DNA from: JAOUGY01 sp050329955
GTDB taxonomy: Bacteria > Actinomycetota > Acidimicrobiia > Spongiisociales > ZC4RG35
DNA: 64,000 bases
Direction: 5' to 3'
Assembly (NCBI GenBank): GCA_050329955.1
Contig: JBHJOH010000077.1
Location: forward strand, 24,979 to 88,978
The notes under the pieces were generated by a model. It searched no databases and was not told the origin of the DNA. It saw only the letters and a list, made by a program, of their open reading frames with translations. The position numbers and the translations under genes were made by a program. Of the stretch, positions 46,643 through 54,964 are shown in pieces; positions within the stretch are counted from its first letter, which is position 1; the number at the start of each line of letters is the position of its first letter.

Positions 46643-47220
46643 TCGAGCGGCTGGTCGTTGCCTCCAAGAACCGTGACAAGATCGCCGAGATGGAGTCGGT
46701 GCTGGTCGGTACCGGCCTGGTGGGCGAGATCGTGCGCGGGCTGGAGTGGCCTGACGTCGACGAGACCGAGGGCACCCTCGAAGGCAACGCCCTGCTCAAG
46801 GCCCACGCCGTGTTCGCCGCCACCGGGCTCCCGTCCGTCGCCGACGACACGGGGCTCGAGTTGGCGGCGCTAGGTGGTGAACCGGGTGTCTTCACCGCCC
46901 GCTACGCCGGACCCGATGCCACCTACGACGACAATGTCCAGAAGCTTCTCGACGAGCTGACCGGCCACGCCGACCGAACGGCAGTGTTCCGCACCGCCAT
47001 CGCCCTGGTGGCACCCGGCACCGAGCCCGTCGTGGTGGAGGGTCACATCGTCGGTCGCATCGCCGAAGAGCGCCGGGGAAGCGGCGGCTTCGGGTACGAC
47101 CCGGTCTTCGAGGTGGACGGCCTCACCTTCTCCGAGATGGGAACAGACCGGAAGAACGAATTGTCGCATCGAGCCCGCGCCATCCGGGCGTTGGCGGAGG
47201 TGTTGAGAGCTTCGAGCTGA
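46639..47220 (+). CDS. rdgB: XTP/dITP diphosphatase (RdgB/HAM1)
   Basis: The 193-residue protein removes non-canonical purine nucleoside triphosphates such as dITP. Motifs: VVASKNRDKIAEME, EGNALLKAHAVF, VADDTGLELAALGGEPGVF, RGSGGFGYDPVFEVDG and FSEMGTDRKNELSHRARA. The GTG start overlaps the rph stop. The last few codons (VLRASS, then TGA) lie inside a heptamer tandem array that runs on beyond the stop, so the C-terminal tail seems to have been rewritten by repeat DNA. Confidence 0.92.
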   Translation: MIERLVVASKNRDKIAEMESVLVGTGLVGEIVRGLEWPDVDETEGTLEGNALLKAHAVFAATGLPSVADDTGLELAALGGEPGVFTARYAGPDATYDDNVQKLLDELTGHADRTAVFRTAIALVAPGTEPVVVEGHIVGRIAEERRGSGGFGYDPVFEVDGLTFSEMGTDRKNELSHRARAIRALAEVLRASS

Positions 47221-47302
47221 GAGCTGCGAGCTTCGAGCTACGGGCTACGGGCTACGGGCTACGGGCTACGAGCTACGAGCTACGAGCTACGAGCTACGAG
47301 CT
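47205..47302 (+). repeat. Heptamer array of fourteen units invading the 3' end of rdgB
   Basis: Units in strict 7-bp register: gagagct, tcgagct, gagagct, gcgagct, tcgagct, acgggct four times, acgagct five times. The array starts inside rdgB (stop TGA at 47218-47220 lies in units two and three) and fills most of the spacer to the tRNA-Leu gene. The same unit in reverse complement (AGCTCGT) forms the array at 59.03 kb. The remaining bases to 47399 show no gene. Confidence 0.9.
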
Positions 47303-47399
47303 AGTAGTGACTTTCCGGCCCGACCGGCGTCTGTTCGCCGCTGGTGGCGGCGTCATGCCTACGGAGCCGCTTCGGCGAAGTCGGGCCGCATATTCACAG

Positions 47400-47482
47400 T
47401 GCGGGCGAGAGGACTCGAACCTCCAAGGGACCTGCCCACCAGATCCTAAGTCTGGCGCGTCTACCATTTCCGCCACGCCCGC
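47400..47482 (-). tRNA. tRNA-Leu, anticodon TAG
   Basis: On the minus strand GCGGGCG at the 5' end pairs with CGCCCGC at the 3' end. The anticodon loop is CTTAGGA (TAG), framed by CCAGA/TCTGG. A variable arm of class II length is present, and the T-arm reads GGTTCGAGTCC. CCA is not encoded. Boundaries are from the pairing and may shift by a base. Confidence 0.93.
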
Positions 47483-47618
47483 GTGACCAGGCCGATTGTG
47501 CCATCTGCACGACAGGTTTCCATATGGACATGTTCCAGTCACCTGTGAGTCCCGACCCGGCAACCAGACTTCGATACGTTCGCCGACGGAGTCCTGGAGT
47601 GCGAGGGAGGCATCTCGA

Positions 47619-49897
47619 ATGCGATCGATCCGCCGCCGAAGCATCGGCGTGACACTTACATCTGCGGCACTGGTGTTCTCACTGGTACCGGCTGCGGTGG
47701 GAAGTCCCACCGAGTCCAACTCGTCCGTGTGTCCACCTTCTCGGTGTACACCAACAACGCCGACCCGGCCGCCGAGACCGTGGCCGAGATCGTGGCGGCG
47801 TCTTCTGATGGAAAGACGCTGATCTACACCGATGGCTCCAACGCCACCCTCGGTTTCGTCGACATCGCCGACCCTTCGTCCCCCAAGCCGTTGGGCACGG
47901 TCGACCTGCCGGGTGAGCCGACCTCGGTTGCGGTGGTGGGTCGTTTCGCCGTTGCCGGTGTGAACACCAGCGAGTCGTTCATCAACCCTTCAGGCGAACT
48001 GGCGGTGATCGACATCACCCGACAGCGCATCGTGACGAGTCTTGACCTGGCGGGTCAGCCCGACTCGGTGACGGTGAGCCCCGACGGGAAGTACATCGCG
48101 ATCGCCATCGAGAACGAGCGCGACGAGGACGTCACCGTCGACGATGTCGAAGGAGGCCTCCCGCAGGCACCCGCCGGCCTCCTCCAGATCGTCGACGTGA
48201 AGGGCGCACCGCGAAACTGGGACATCCGTGACGTCGACATGACCGGTCTGGCCGGCTACGGCGCCGATGATCCCGAGCCCGAGTTCGTCGATATCAACAC
48301 GCGCAACCAGGCGGTCGTGACGATGCAGGAGAACAACCACCTCGCCATCGTGGATCTGCGGCGTGGCACGGTCACCCGTGACTTCCCGGCCGGTACGGTC
48401 ACACTCGTTGGTGTGGATGCGGTGGAGGATGGCATCATCTCGCTGACCGACACGATCACCGACATTCCCCGTGAGCCCGACGCAGTCGCCTGGATCGGCA
48501 CCGGCCGTTTCGCCACTGCCAATGAGGGTGACCTGTTCGGCGGAAGCCGTGGGTTCACGGTCTACGACATGACGGGTCGTGTCCGCTACGACTCCGGAAC
48601 CTCCTTCGAGGAGATCGCGGTGGCACACGGGCACTATCCCGAGGACCGCTCCGAGAACAAGGGTTCGGAACCCGAGTCCATCGAGTTCGGCCGCTTCGGT
48701 GCCACCAACTACCTGTTCGTCGGTTCCGAGCGGGGAAGCTTCGTCAACGTCTATCAGATGAGGGGCGATCAGCCGTCGTTCCGTCAGCTCCTGCCCACGG
48801 GTCTCAGCCCCGAGGGTCTGCTGGCGATCCCTGGCCGCAACCTGTTCGTTGCCTCCACCGAGGCCGATGATCCCGAGTTCGGTGTTCGCACCACCATCAT
48901 GATCTACGAGCTCGTGAAGGGCGCACCCGCCTACCCCGGGATCATGTCGGTGGACGGACCTGACGGCACGCCCATCCCGTGGAGCGCAATGTCGGGCCTC
49001 GGAGCGGACCCGCACGATGCCGACACGCTCTACGCCGTGTGGGACTCGTATTACTCCGAGAGCAGGGTCTTCACCATCGACGTCAGCGAAACGCCGGCGA
49101 AGGTGGTGGAAGCGATCACCATCGACGGCGGGACGGGCAATTACGACCCGGAGGGCGTGGTTGTCGCTCCTGACGGAACCATGTGGATCGCCTCCGAAGG
49201 CAACGCTTCGGGCTCGAGGACTAACCGCCTCCTGCAGATCGATGCGGCCGACTCGGTGCTGGCCGAGGTCGAACTGCCTGCCGAAGTCCTCGCCTGTCGG
49301 GCGGCGTCGGGGAACCGTGGATCCCTGGGCGCCGGCTTCGAGGGCGTGACGGTGGTCCCGTCGGCCGGCGGGTACACCCTCGCCATCGCTCAGCAGCGCG
49401 GATGGGACTACACCACCGACGGCTGCGAGGATCTGGACGACGATCCCAGCGGCGCCAATTCGGGTGAGCCCGGATACACCCGCATCTGGACATACGACCC
49501 CGTCACCGGAGAGTGGGGTTCGATCGCCTACGAGCTCGAGCCCATCACGACTTACGCCGCCTGGACCGGTCTCTCGGAGATCACCGCCTTGGAGGACGGA
49601 TCGTTCGTGCTCATCGAACGGGACAACGTCACCGGCGACTGGGCGGAGCTGAAGACGCTGGTGAAGGTGACTCCCGAGGCGATGGCCGACGGGGTGATCG
49701 AGCGGTCCGAGAAGCTCGTGTACGACGTGCTTCCCGACATGCAGGCGTCCAACGGTTGGATCACCGACAAGCCCGAAGGCTTTGCGGTCGCCGCCGATGG
49801 CCAGACCTACCTCATCACCGACAACGACGGAGTTGAGGACTGGTCCGGTGAGACCCAGTTCCTGCGGCTGGGCACGATCGACAGCCTCTTCGACTGA
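47619..49897 (+). CDS. Phytase-like/esterase-like secreted protein, frameshifted just after its signal peptide
   Basis: From ATG 47619 a signal peptide reads MRSIRRRSIGVTLTSAALVF with a cleavage region ending VPAAVGS. The main domain continues in another frame from GTG 47729 (STFSVYTNNADPAAETV). Removing two bases of GTGTGT at 47727-47732 would join them exactly. The 722 residues contain a beta-propeller (SDGKTLIYTDGSNATLGFVD, LDLAGQPDSVTVSPDGKYI) and an esterase-like phytase domain (DPEGVVVAPDGTMWIASEGN, GAGFEGVTVVPSAGG). Either the gene is off, phase-variable, or the base call is wrong. If read only from 47729 the product lacks a signal. Confidence 0.75.
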
Positions 49898-49920
49898 GCA
49901 GAAGGTCCATAAGAACCGGA

Positions 49921-49948
49921 GGGCCCCGGGCGGTGACGTCCGGGGCCC
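49921..49948 (+). terminator. GC-rich hairpin after the phytase-like gene
   Basis: GGGCCCCGG (49921-49929) and CCGGGGCCC (49940-49948) form a 9-bp stem with a 10-base loop, starting 23 bp after the stop codon. No T-run follows. Probably a terminator or RNA stabiliser. Confidence 0.65.
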
Positions 49949-49963
49949 GGTCCGCGTATAGCC

Positions 49964-50047
49964 GGAGGTTGGGAGCAGGCCGGAGGCCGGAAGCAGGAGG
50001 CCCGAAGCCGGAGGCGCGGCAGGCAGATCGTACAACGTACAACGTAC
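49964..50047 (+). repeat. Heptamer array of twelve units
   Basis: From 49964 the DNA splits into 7-bp units: ggaggtt, gggagca, ggccgga twice, agcagga, ggcccga, agccgga, ggcgcgg, caggcag, atcgtac, aacgtac twice. The early units resemble the reverse complement of the GCCTCCT family at 50.99 kb; the last three are a separate unit. Divergence is higher than in other arrays, but the 7-bp step is kept. It lies in the 412 bp spacer after the phytase-like gene. Confidence 0.7.
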
Positions 50048-50107
50048 CGGATCCGCTTCAGGCACCGTTGGCAGTGGGAGCCTCTGATCAAGGAGGATCG
50101 CATTCCT

Positions 50108-50286
50108 CGGCCCGTCACGCCGAGAGCTACGACGGGTGCCTGAAGCGGGTTTCAGGGGTGGCAGGCTGAGGCCGGAGGCGGTGACGTCAGAGGCCTCAGG
50201 GACGTGGCGACAGATTTCAGGTAGAGGGCCTACACCCCCGGCCCGTCACGCCGAGAGCTACGAGGAGTGCCGGGGGGTTTCAGGGG
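50108..50286 (+). repeat. Direct repeat pair, 25-bp exact core plus a shared tail
   Basis: CGGCCCGTCACGCCGAGAGC and five more bases occur at 50108-50132 and again at 50239-50263, 131 bp apart. Both copies are followed after 12-15 bp by GGGTTTCAGGGG (50147-50158 and 50275-50286). The second copy abuts the 3' side of tRNA-Lys. The bases between the copies (50159-50238) show no gene. Such repeats next to a tRNA could be relics of an integrated element or a duplicated structured RNA. Confidence 0.75.
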
Positions 50287-50309
50287 GGTCGTCCCCACTG
50301 GAGTGATGG

Positions 50310-50382
50310 TGGGTCGCCCGGGACTTGAACCCGGAACCTGCGGATTAAGAGTCCGTTGCTCTGCCAATTGAGCTAGCGACCC
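50310..50382 (-). tRNA. tRNA-Lys, anticodon CTT
   Basis: On the minus strand GGGTCGC pairs with GCGACCC; the anticodon loop CTCTTAA (CTT) is flanked by ACGGA/TCCGC, and the T-arm is GGGTTCAAGTCCC. Length is 73 nt without CCA. A stem GGGG/CCCC lies just downstream (50283-50297) on this strand and may end transcription. Confidence 0.95.
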
Positions 50383-50486
50383 GGCGAGGAGCTTACTAGC
50401 TGCTCGGCTGGGCCAAGTTCGCAGCGATGGCCCCGATGGGCCGAGCCTGCGGTGTCAGGCCTGCGATGTCGAACCGAAAGGCACGG

Positions 50487-50560
50487 TCGGGATGGCCGGA
50501 TTCGAACCGGCGGCCCCCTGGTCCCAAACCAGGTGCGCTACCAAGCTGCGCCACATCCCG
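50487..50560 (-). tRNA. tRNA-Pro, anticodon TGG
   Basis: On the minus strand CGGGATG pairs with CATCCCG; the anticodon loop TTTGGGA (TGG) is framed by CTGG/CCAG, and the T-arm is CGGTTCGAATCCG. Length is 74 nt without CCA. It is in tandem with tRNA-Lys, 104 bp apart. Confidence 0.95.
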
Positions 50561-50619
50561 TGAAGCAGAAGCGTACAGCGTTCCGCACGCTCGCTGGGAC
50601 GGGTATCCTGAATGACCTT

Positions 50620-50690
50620 GCGGGTGTAGCTCAATGGTAGAGCCCCAGCCTTCCAAGCTGGTCATGAGGGTTCGATTCCCTTCACCCGCT
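50620..50690 (+). tRNA. tRNA-Gly, anticodon TCC
   Basis: GCGGGTG pairs with CACCCGC; the anticodon loop CTTCCAA (TCC) is framed by CCAGC/GCTGG, and the T-arm is GGGTTCGATTCCC. Length 71 nt, no CCA. It is divergent from tRNA-Pro, 59 bp away. Confidence 0.95.
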
Positions 50691-50700
50691 CTGATACATC

Positions 50701-50720
50701 CAGGGGGGTCGACCCCCCTG
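50701..50720. repeat. 20-bp perfect palindrome downstream of tRNA-Gly
   Basis: CAGGGGGGTCGACCCCCCTG is its own reverse complement. As RNA it would form a stem of 8 bp with a four-base loop and might end the tRNA-Gly transcript in both directions. It overlaps the 5' half of a 25-bp direct repeat. Confidence 0.8.
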
Positions 50721-50873
50721 ACCCCCCGCCGGTGCGCGTCAGGAACGGATCGCGGGCTTGGCCGGGGTTGGGGACGCAACGCGGGATCTGGTTGCCACGT
50801 GGTTGAGGTTGAACGGTCAACGGTGAACGGTGAACTCTCCTGCCAGACGACCCCCCTGACCCCCCGCCGGTGC
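50711..50873 (+). repeat. 25-bp exact direct repeat
   Basis: GACCCCCCTGACCCCCCGCC plus GGTGC occurs at 50711-50735 and at 50849-50873, 138 bp apart. The CCCCCCTGACCCCCC core matches the palindrome at 50701-50720. Together with the direct repeat at 50.1 kb and three heptamer arrays it makes the 415 bp spacer between tRNA-Gly and tRNA-Arg highly repetitive. I see no gene there. Confidence 0.8.
50801..50835 (+). repeat. Heptamer array of five units (GGTGAAC family)
   Basis: Units in register: ggttgag, gttgaac, ggtcaac, ggtgaac, ggtgaac. It lies between the two copies of the 25-bp direct repeat. Confidence 0.75.
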
Positions 50874-50951
50874 TGGTCGTGGATTCTTCGCGTTGTGGGC
50901 CGGGGGTGTGGACGGGTACGCAGTGCCGTTCCCACGTTCGGTACCTTCCGG

Positions 50952-51014
50952 GCGTTCTGCGTTCTGCGTTCTGCGTTCTGCGTTCTGCCTCCTGCCTCCT
51001 GCCTCCTGCCCCTC
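50952..51014 (+). repeat. Heptamer array of nine units (GCGTTCT and GCCTCCT)
   Basis: Units: gcgttct five times, gcctcct three times, gcccctc once, with no break in register. The first unit type is identical to that at 55.0 kb and 8.95 kb. The change from gcgttct to gcctcct happens within the array. Confidence 0.85.
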
Positions 51015-51105
51015 CTATCCGTCCTCACCCCCCGTCCCGCCGTTCTACACTGTTTCAGGCCCCCTCGGGGGTGCCACAGAGATGGGCGGGTTCGCAGGCA
51101 CTCGT

Positions 51106-51178
51106 GCCCCCGTAGCTCAGGGGATAGAGCAGGAGCCTTCTAAGCTCTTGGTCGGGGGTTCGAATCCCTCCGGGGGCG
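51106..51178 (+). tRNA. tRNA-Arg, anticodon TCT
   Basis: GCCCCCG pairs with CGGGGGC; the anticodon loop CTTCTAA (TCT) is framed by GGAGC/GCTCT, and the T-arm is GGGTTCGAATCCC. Length 73 nt, no CCA. Confidence 0.95.
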
Positions 51179-51226
51179 CTGCGAATCGACCCGGAACAGT
51201 CGCACAACCTTGCGACAAAAACACAT

Positions 51227-51302
51227 GGTGGCCGTAGCTCAGCTCGGTTAGAGCGCCAGGTTGTGGCCCTGGAGGTCGGGGGTTCAAGTCCCCTCGGTCA
51301 CC
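51227..51302 (+). tRNA. tRNA-His, anticodon GTG
   Basis: GTGGCCG pairs with CGGTCAC, with an extra G at position -1 (51227) opposite C73, the identity feature of tRNA-His. The anticodon loop TTGTGGC (GTG) is framed by CAGG/CCTG. CCA follows at 51303-51305, so this is the only tRNA in the window with an encoded CCA, possibly by chance. Confidence 0.94.
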
Positions 51303-51307
51303 CCACG

Positions 51308-51334
51308 CGCCCGGGAGGTATCCCCTCCCGGGCG
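51308..51334 (+). terminator. Hairpin after tRNA-His
   Basis: CGCCCGGGAGG (51308-51318) and CCTCCCGGGCG (51324-51334) form an 11-bp stem with a five-base loop, followed by TATGTTG. Likely terminator of tRNA-His; the promoter of tig must lie in the next 140 bp. Confidence 0.75.
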
Positions 51335-51473
51335 TATGTTGCCCACGTTGCGTGGAGCTCCGTCTCCAGCGGGCTGACAGCCACCAGATCAACCACAGAC
51401 CAACCAGCGACCATCCAGCAGAGTCCCCGAGAACACCCGGCACGGTTGTTGAGCCGGAGAGTGAGGAACGCAC

Positions 51474-52955
51474 GTGAGTGTGAATGTGAGTGAGGCCGGC
51501 CCGTTCGAGCGGCTGGTGGAGTTCTCGGTCACCGAGGCCGAGATCGACAAGGCCAAGGGCGTCGCCGCTCGCAAGCTGTCCCAACAGCTCAAGATCCGCG
51601 GTTTCCGCCCGGGCAAGGCCCCCCGTCCGATCGTCGAGGCGACGGTCGGTTCCGAGCGTCTTCGTGCCGAGGCAATCGACGAGCTGCTCCCTGACAAGGT
51701 CGGGAGCGTCCTCGAAGAACTCCAGCTGGATCCGGCCGTCACGCCCGAACTGGAGGCGGTCGACGAGGTCGACGACGGCGTCGGCGTCAAGGTCCGGGTC
51801 ACGCTGTGGCCGGAGCTTTCCAGCGTCCCCGGTCACGAAGGTCGCACGGTCGACGTCGGCTCACCGGACATCACCGACGAGGAGATGGCCGATCAGATCG
51901 ACCGTATCCGTGACCAGTTCGCCGAGTTGGGCGAGGCGGGGAGGCCGGCGGAGGTTGGAGACTTCCTCACGATCGACATCTCGGCCACCAGCGACGGCGA
52001 GGACGTGCCCGAGGCCTCCGCCGCTCAGATCATGTACGAGCTGGGCAATGCCGGGTTCATCGTGGGTATCGACGAGACTCTGATCGGCGCCGAGCCCGGC
52101 GGCGTGTTCGTCTTCGACGGTCCGCTCCCCGAAGGTTTCGGCGAGTTGGCCGGCATGCCCGTCACCTACGGCATCACTGTGACGGCCGTCCAGGCCAAGG
52201 TTCTCCCCGAGCTGACCGATGAGTGGGTCGCCGAGATCACCGAGTTCTCGTCGATTGCCGAGCTCGAGGTCAATCTCGAGGAGCGGATGGGCGACATGAA
52301 ACGTCGCGCTCTGGCCGGGCGCTTCCGCGAGAAGGCACTCGATCAACTGGTCGCCGAAGTCGAGATCGAACTCCCTGAGGCGCTGTTGCGGTCGGAGATG
52401 GACGAGATACTGCATCGCTTCGTCCAGCGCCTGGAGGGTCAGGGCATCTCGATCGACGACTACTTCTCGGTCGCCGGTGTGGACCGTGGCGCCTTCATCG
52501 CCGACCTTCGATCGCAGGCCGGGCGCTCGATCAGGACCCGCCTGCTGCTCGAAGGCGTAGCGGCCCGTGCAGGCCTCGAAGTGAGCGACGAGGAGTTGAG
52601 CACCGTCATCGAGACGCTGGCGCTCCAGAGCGAGAAACCGGACGCCATGCGCAAGGTGCTCCGGCAGAGCCACCAAGAAAAGTCTCTGGTCGGTGATATT
52701 CTCCGAAACAAGGCACTCGAGGCGATCGTCGCCGGTGCCGCTCCCGTTGACGAAGACGGGAATCCTGTTGAGCTGACGGTTGAAGAAGAACCGGACGATG
52801 CCGACGGGGAGACGGTGGTGCCGGCGGGTGTGCCGGTGGCCGACTCTGAAGAACTGAATTCGGAAGTTGTGGAATCGGAAGTCGTGGTCGACGCCGCTGT
52901 CGAAGCAGAGGACGTCGCCGAACCGGTCGCTGAGGCCGGATCTGAGGAGGAATGA
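51474..52955 (+). CDS. tig: Trigger factor, ribosome-associated chaperone
   Basis: Trigger factor binds ribosomes near the tunnel exit and shelters nascent chains. The 493-residue protein has the ribosome-binding signature GFRPGKAPRPIVEA near residues 43-56, the FKBP-like domain in the middle (VGDFLTIDISATSDGEDV and ELTDEWVAEITEFSS), and a helical C-terminal domain. The last 60 residues are acidic and Val/Glu-rich (EEEPDDADGETVVPAG), an extension typical in actinobacteria. It precedes clpP with an overlap of 4 bp; the GTG start has a GAGG-like site close upstream. Confidence 0.95.
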   Translation: MSVNVSEAGPFERLVEFSVTEAEIDKAKGVAARKLSQQLKIRGFRPGKAPRPIVEATVGSERLRAEAIDELLPDKVGSVLEELQLDPAVTPELEAVDEVDDGVGVKVRVTLWPELSSVPGHEGRTVDVGSPDITDEEMADQIDRIRDQFAELGEAGRPAEVGDFLTIDISATSDGEDVPEASAAQIMYELGNAGFIVGIDETLIGAEPGGVFVFDGPLPEGFGELAGMPVTYGITVTAVQAKVLPELTDEWVAEITEFSSIAELEVNLEERMGDMKRRALAGRFREKALDQLVAEVEIELPEALLRSEMDEILHRFVQRLEGQGISIDDYFSVAGVDRGAFIADLRSQAGRSIRTRLLLEGVAARAGLEVSDEELSTVIETLALQSEKPDAMRKVLRQSHQEKSLVGDILRNKALEAIVAGAAPVDEDGNPVELTVEEEPDDADGETVVPAGVPVADSEELNSEVVESEVVVDAAVEAEDVAEPVAEAGSEEE

Positions 52956-53575
52956 TGCAGGTCGAGGGTTACGTTCCGGTTCCGTATGTCACCGAGCAGA
53001 CCAGCCGTGGTGAGCGAACCTACGACATCTACAGTCGTCTACTCAAGGACCGGATCATCTTCCTGGGCACGCCGATCGACGACACGGTCGCCAACCTGAT
53101 CATGGCTCAGATGCTCCACTTGGAGTCCGAGGACCCCGACAAGGACGTGTGGCTGTACATCAACAGCCCCGGCGGTTCCATCACGTCGCTGTTCGCCATC
53201 TACGACACGATGCAGTACATCCGCCCCGAGGTGAACACGGTGTGCATGGGCATGGCTGCTTCCGCGGCCGCCGTCATCCTCGCCGGTGGGCAGAAAGGCA
53301 AGCGCTTCGCACTGCCCCACGCCCGGGTCATGTTGCACCAGCCGCACGGTGGCGCTCAGGGCCAGGCGACCGACATCGAGATCCAGGCCAAGCTCATCAT
53401 CCAGATGCGTGAGCAGCTCAACCACATCCTCGCCGACCACACCGGTCAGGATTACGAGAAGGTGTCCACCGACACCGAGCGTGACTACTGGCTGTTGGCA
53501 CCCGAGGCGAAGGATTACGGCGTTGTCGACGCAATTCTCACCCGTCGGGAGCTCTCTGCGGTAGCCTCGAGCTGA
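52952..53575 (+). CDS. clpP: ATP-dependent Clp protease proteolytic subunit
   Basis: The 207-residue serine protease has the triad: Ser at about 104 in MGMAASAAAVILAGG, His at about 129 in MLHQPHGGAQGQ, and Asp in DTERDYWL. Most actinobacteria carry two clpP genes in tandem at this place; only one is present here. The start overlaps the tig stop codon. ClpX follows 13 bp later. The second paralogue, if any, lies elsewhere. Confidence 0.95.
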   Translation: MMQVEGYVPVPYVTEQTSRGERTYDIYSRLLKDRIIFLGTPIDDTVANLIMAQMLHLESEDPDKDVWLYINSPGGSITSLFAIYDTMQYIRPEVNTVCMGMAASAAAVILAGGQKGKRFALPHARVMLHQPHGGAQGQATDIEIQAKLIIQMREQLNHILADHTGQDYEKVSTDTERDYWLLAPEAKDYGVVDAILTRRELSAVASS

Positions 53576-53588
53576 TCCAGGAGGCTTC

Positions 53589-54842
53589 ATGGCGAAGTTC
53601 AGCGAGGGCGGCGACCTGTTGAAGTGCAGCTTCTGCGGGAAGTCGCAGCGGCAGGTCAAGAAACTGATCGCAGGACCCGGTGTCTACATCTGCGATGAGT
53701 GCATCGACCTGTGCAACGAAATCATCGAAGAGGAACTCACCACCTCCGAAGACGTCTCCTTCGCTGAACTTCCGAAGCCGGCCGAGATCAACGCCTACCT
53801 CGACGAGTACGTCGTGGGCCAGGAGCGGGCCAAGAGGTCGCTGTCGGTGGCGGTCTACAACCACTACAAGCGAATCCGTTCCAATGAGCTGCGTCACGAC
53901 GATGTCGAACTGCAGAAGTCGAACATCCTGCTGATCGGGCCGACAGGGTCGGGCAAGACACTTCTCGCCCAGACCCTGGCCCGTCAGTTGAACGTTCCCT
54001 TCGCCCTCGCCGACGCCACTGCGCTCACCGAAGCGGGTTACGTCGGTGAGGACGTCGAGAACATCCTGCTCAAGCTGATCCAGGCCGCCGACTACGACGT
54101 GAAGCGCGCCGAGCAGGGAATCGTCTACATCGACGAGATCGACAAGATCGCCCGCAAGGCCGAGAACCCCTCGATCACCAGGGATGTCTCCGGTGAAGGT
54201 GTCCAGCAGGCCCTGCTCAAGATCCTCGAGGGCACGGTGGCGAGTGTCCCGCCCCAGGGCGGTCGCAAGCACCCCCACCAGGAGTTCATCCAGATCGACA
54301 CCTCGAACGTGCTGTTCCTGTGTGGCGGTGCGTTCGCCGGGCTCGAGGACATCATCGGGCAGCGGGTCGGCCGCAAGCAGGTCGGCTTCGGAGCCGAGGT
54401 CCGTTCCAAGCACGAGATGCGGGCCTCGGACCTCTTCGCCCAGGCTCTTCCCGAAGACCTCATGAAGTTCGGTCTGATCCCCGAGTTCATCGGTCGGCTC
54501 CCAGTGGTCGCCACGGTCGAGGACCTCGACAAGGACGCCCTGATGGCCATTCTCACCGAGCCCCGCAACGCCCTGACCCGTCAGTACGCCCGCATGCTGG
54601 AGATGGATGGGGTTGAGCTGGTCTTCACCAAGGATGCCCTCGAGGCGGTCGCCGACCAGGCGATCGTCCGTGGAACCGGGGCTCGCGGGCTCCGCGCCAT
54701 CCTCGAGGAAGTCCTGTTGGGAACCATGTTCGACGTACCGTCCCGCTCCGACATCACCAAGGTGGTCGTGGACGAAGCCGTCGTGCTCGGCGAGGTGGAC
54801 CCCACCCTGTACGACGAGAGCTCGCAGGAGCGCTCGGCCTAG
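53589..54842 (+). CDS. clpX: ClpX, AAA+ unfoldase of ClpXP
   Basis: The 417-residue ATPase has the N-terminal C4 zinc-binding dimerisation domain (CSFCGKSQRQVKKLIAGP and CDECIDLC), Walker A LLIGPTGSGKTLLAQTL at about residue 117, Walker B IVYIDEIDKIARK and the pore loop region YVGEDVENI. It should recognise SsrA-tagged proteins (ending ALAA) made by the tmRNA of this genome. A 206 bp spacer to valS follows, half of it a heptamer array. Confidence 0.96.
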   Translation: MAKFSEGGDLLKCSFCGKSQRQVKKLIAGPGVYICDECIDLCNEIIEEELTTSEDVSFAELPKPAEINAYLDEYVVGQERAKRSLSVAVYNHYKRIRSNELRHDDVELQKSNILLIGPTGSGKTLLAQTLARQLNVPFALADATALTEAGYVGEDVENILLKLIQAADYDVKRAEQGIVYIDEIDKIARKAENPSITRDVSGEGVQQALLKILEGTVASVPPQGGRKHPHQEFIQIDTSNVLFLCGGAFAGLEDIIGQRVGRKQVGFGAEVRSKHEMRASDLFAQALPEDLMKFGLIPEFIGRLPVVATVEDLDKDALMAILTEPRNALTRQYARMLEMDGVELVFTKDALEAVADQAIVRGTGARGLRAILEEVLLGTMFDVPSRSDITKVVVDEAVVLGEVDPTLYDESSQERSA

Positions 54843-54964
54843 CGTCGAACCGAGAACGCCCGATCCCGTTCTCGAGCGACAACGAGACGATGCGGGTGGG
54901 TCTGTTGCTGGTGCCTCGTGTCTGACCAGGCCGTCACAGCGGCCGAGACTTCAGGTCGGCCCAT

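Noticed and set aside
50396..51028. A 210-codon minus-strand frame over the tRNA-Pro and tRNA-Gly genes
   Set aside because: It is translated from tRNA sequence and heptamer repeats; a protein with peptides such as VAQLGSAPGLGPGGRRFESG is a known artefact of tRNA-Pro antisense frames.
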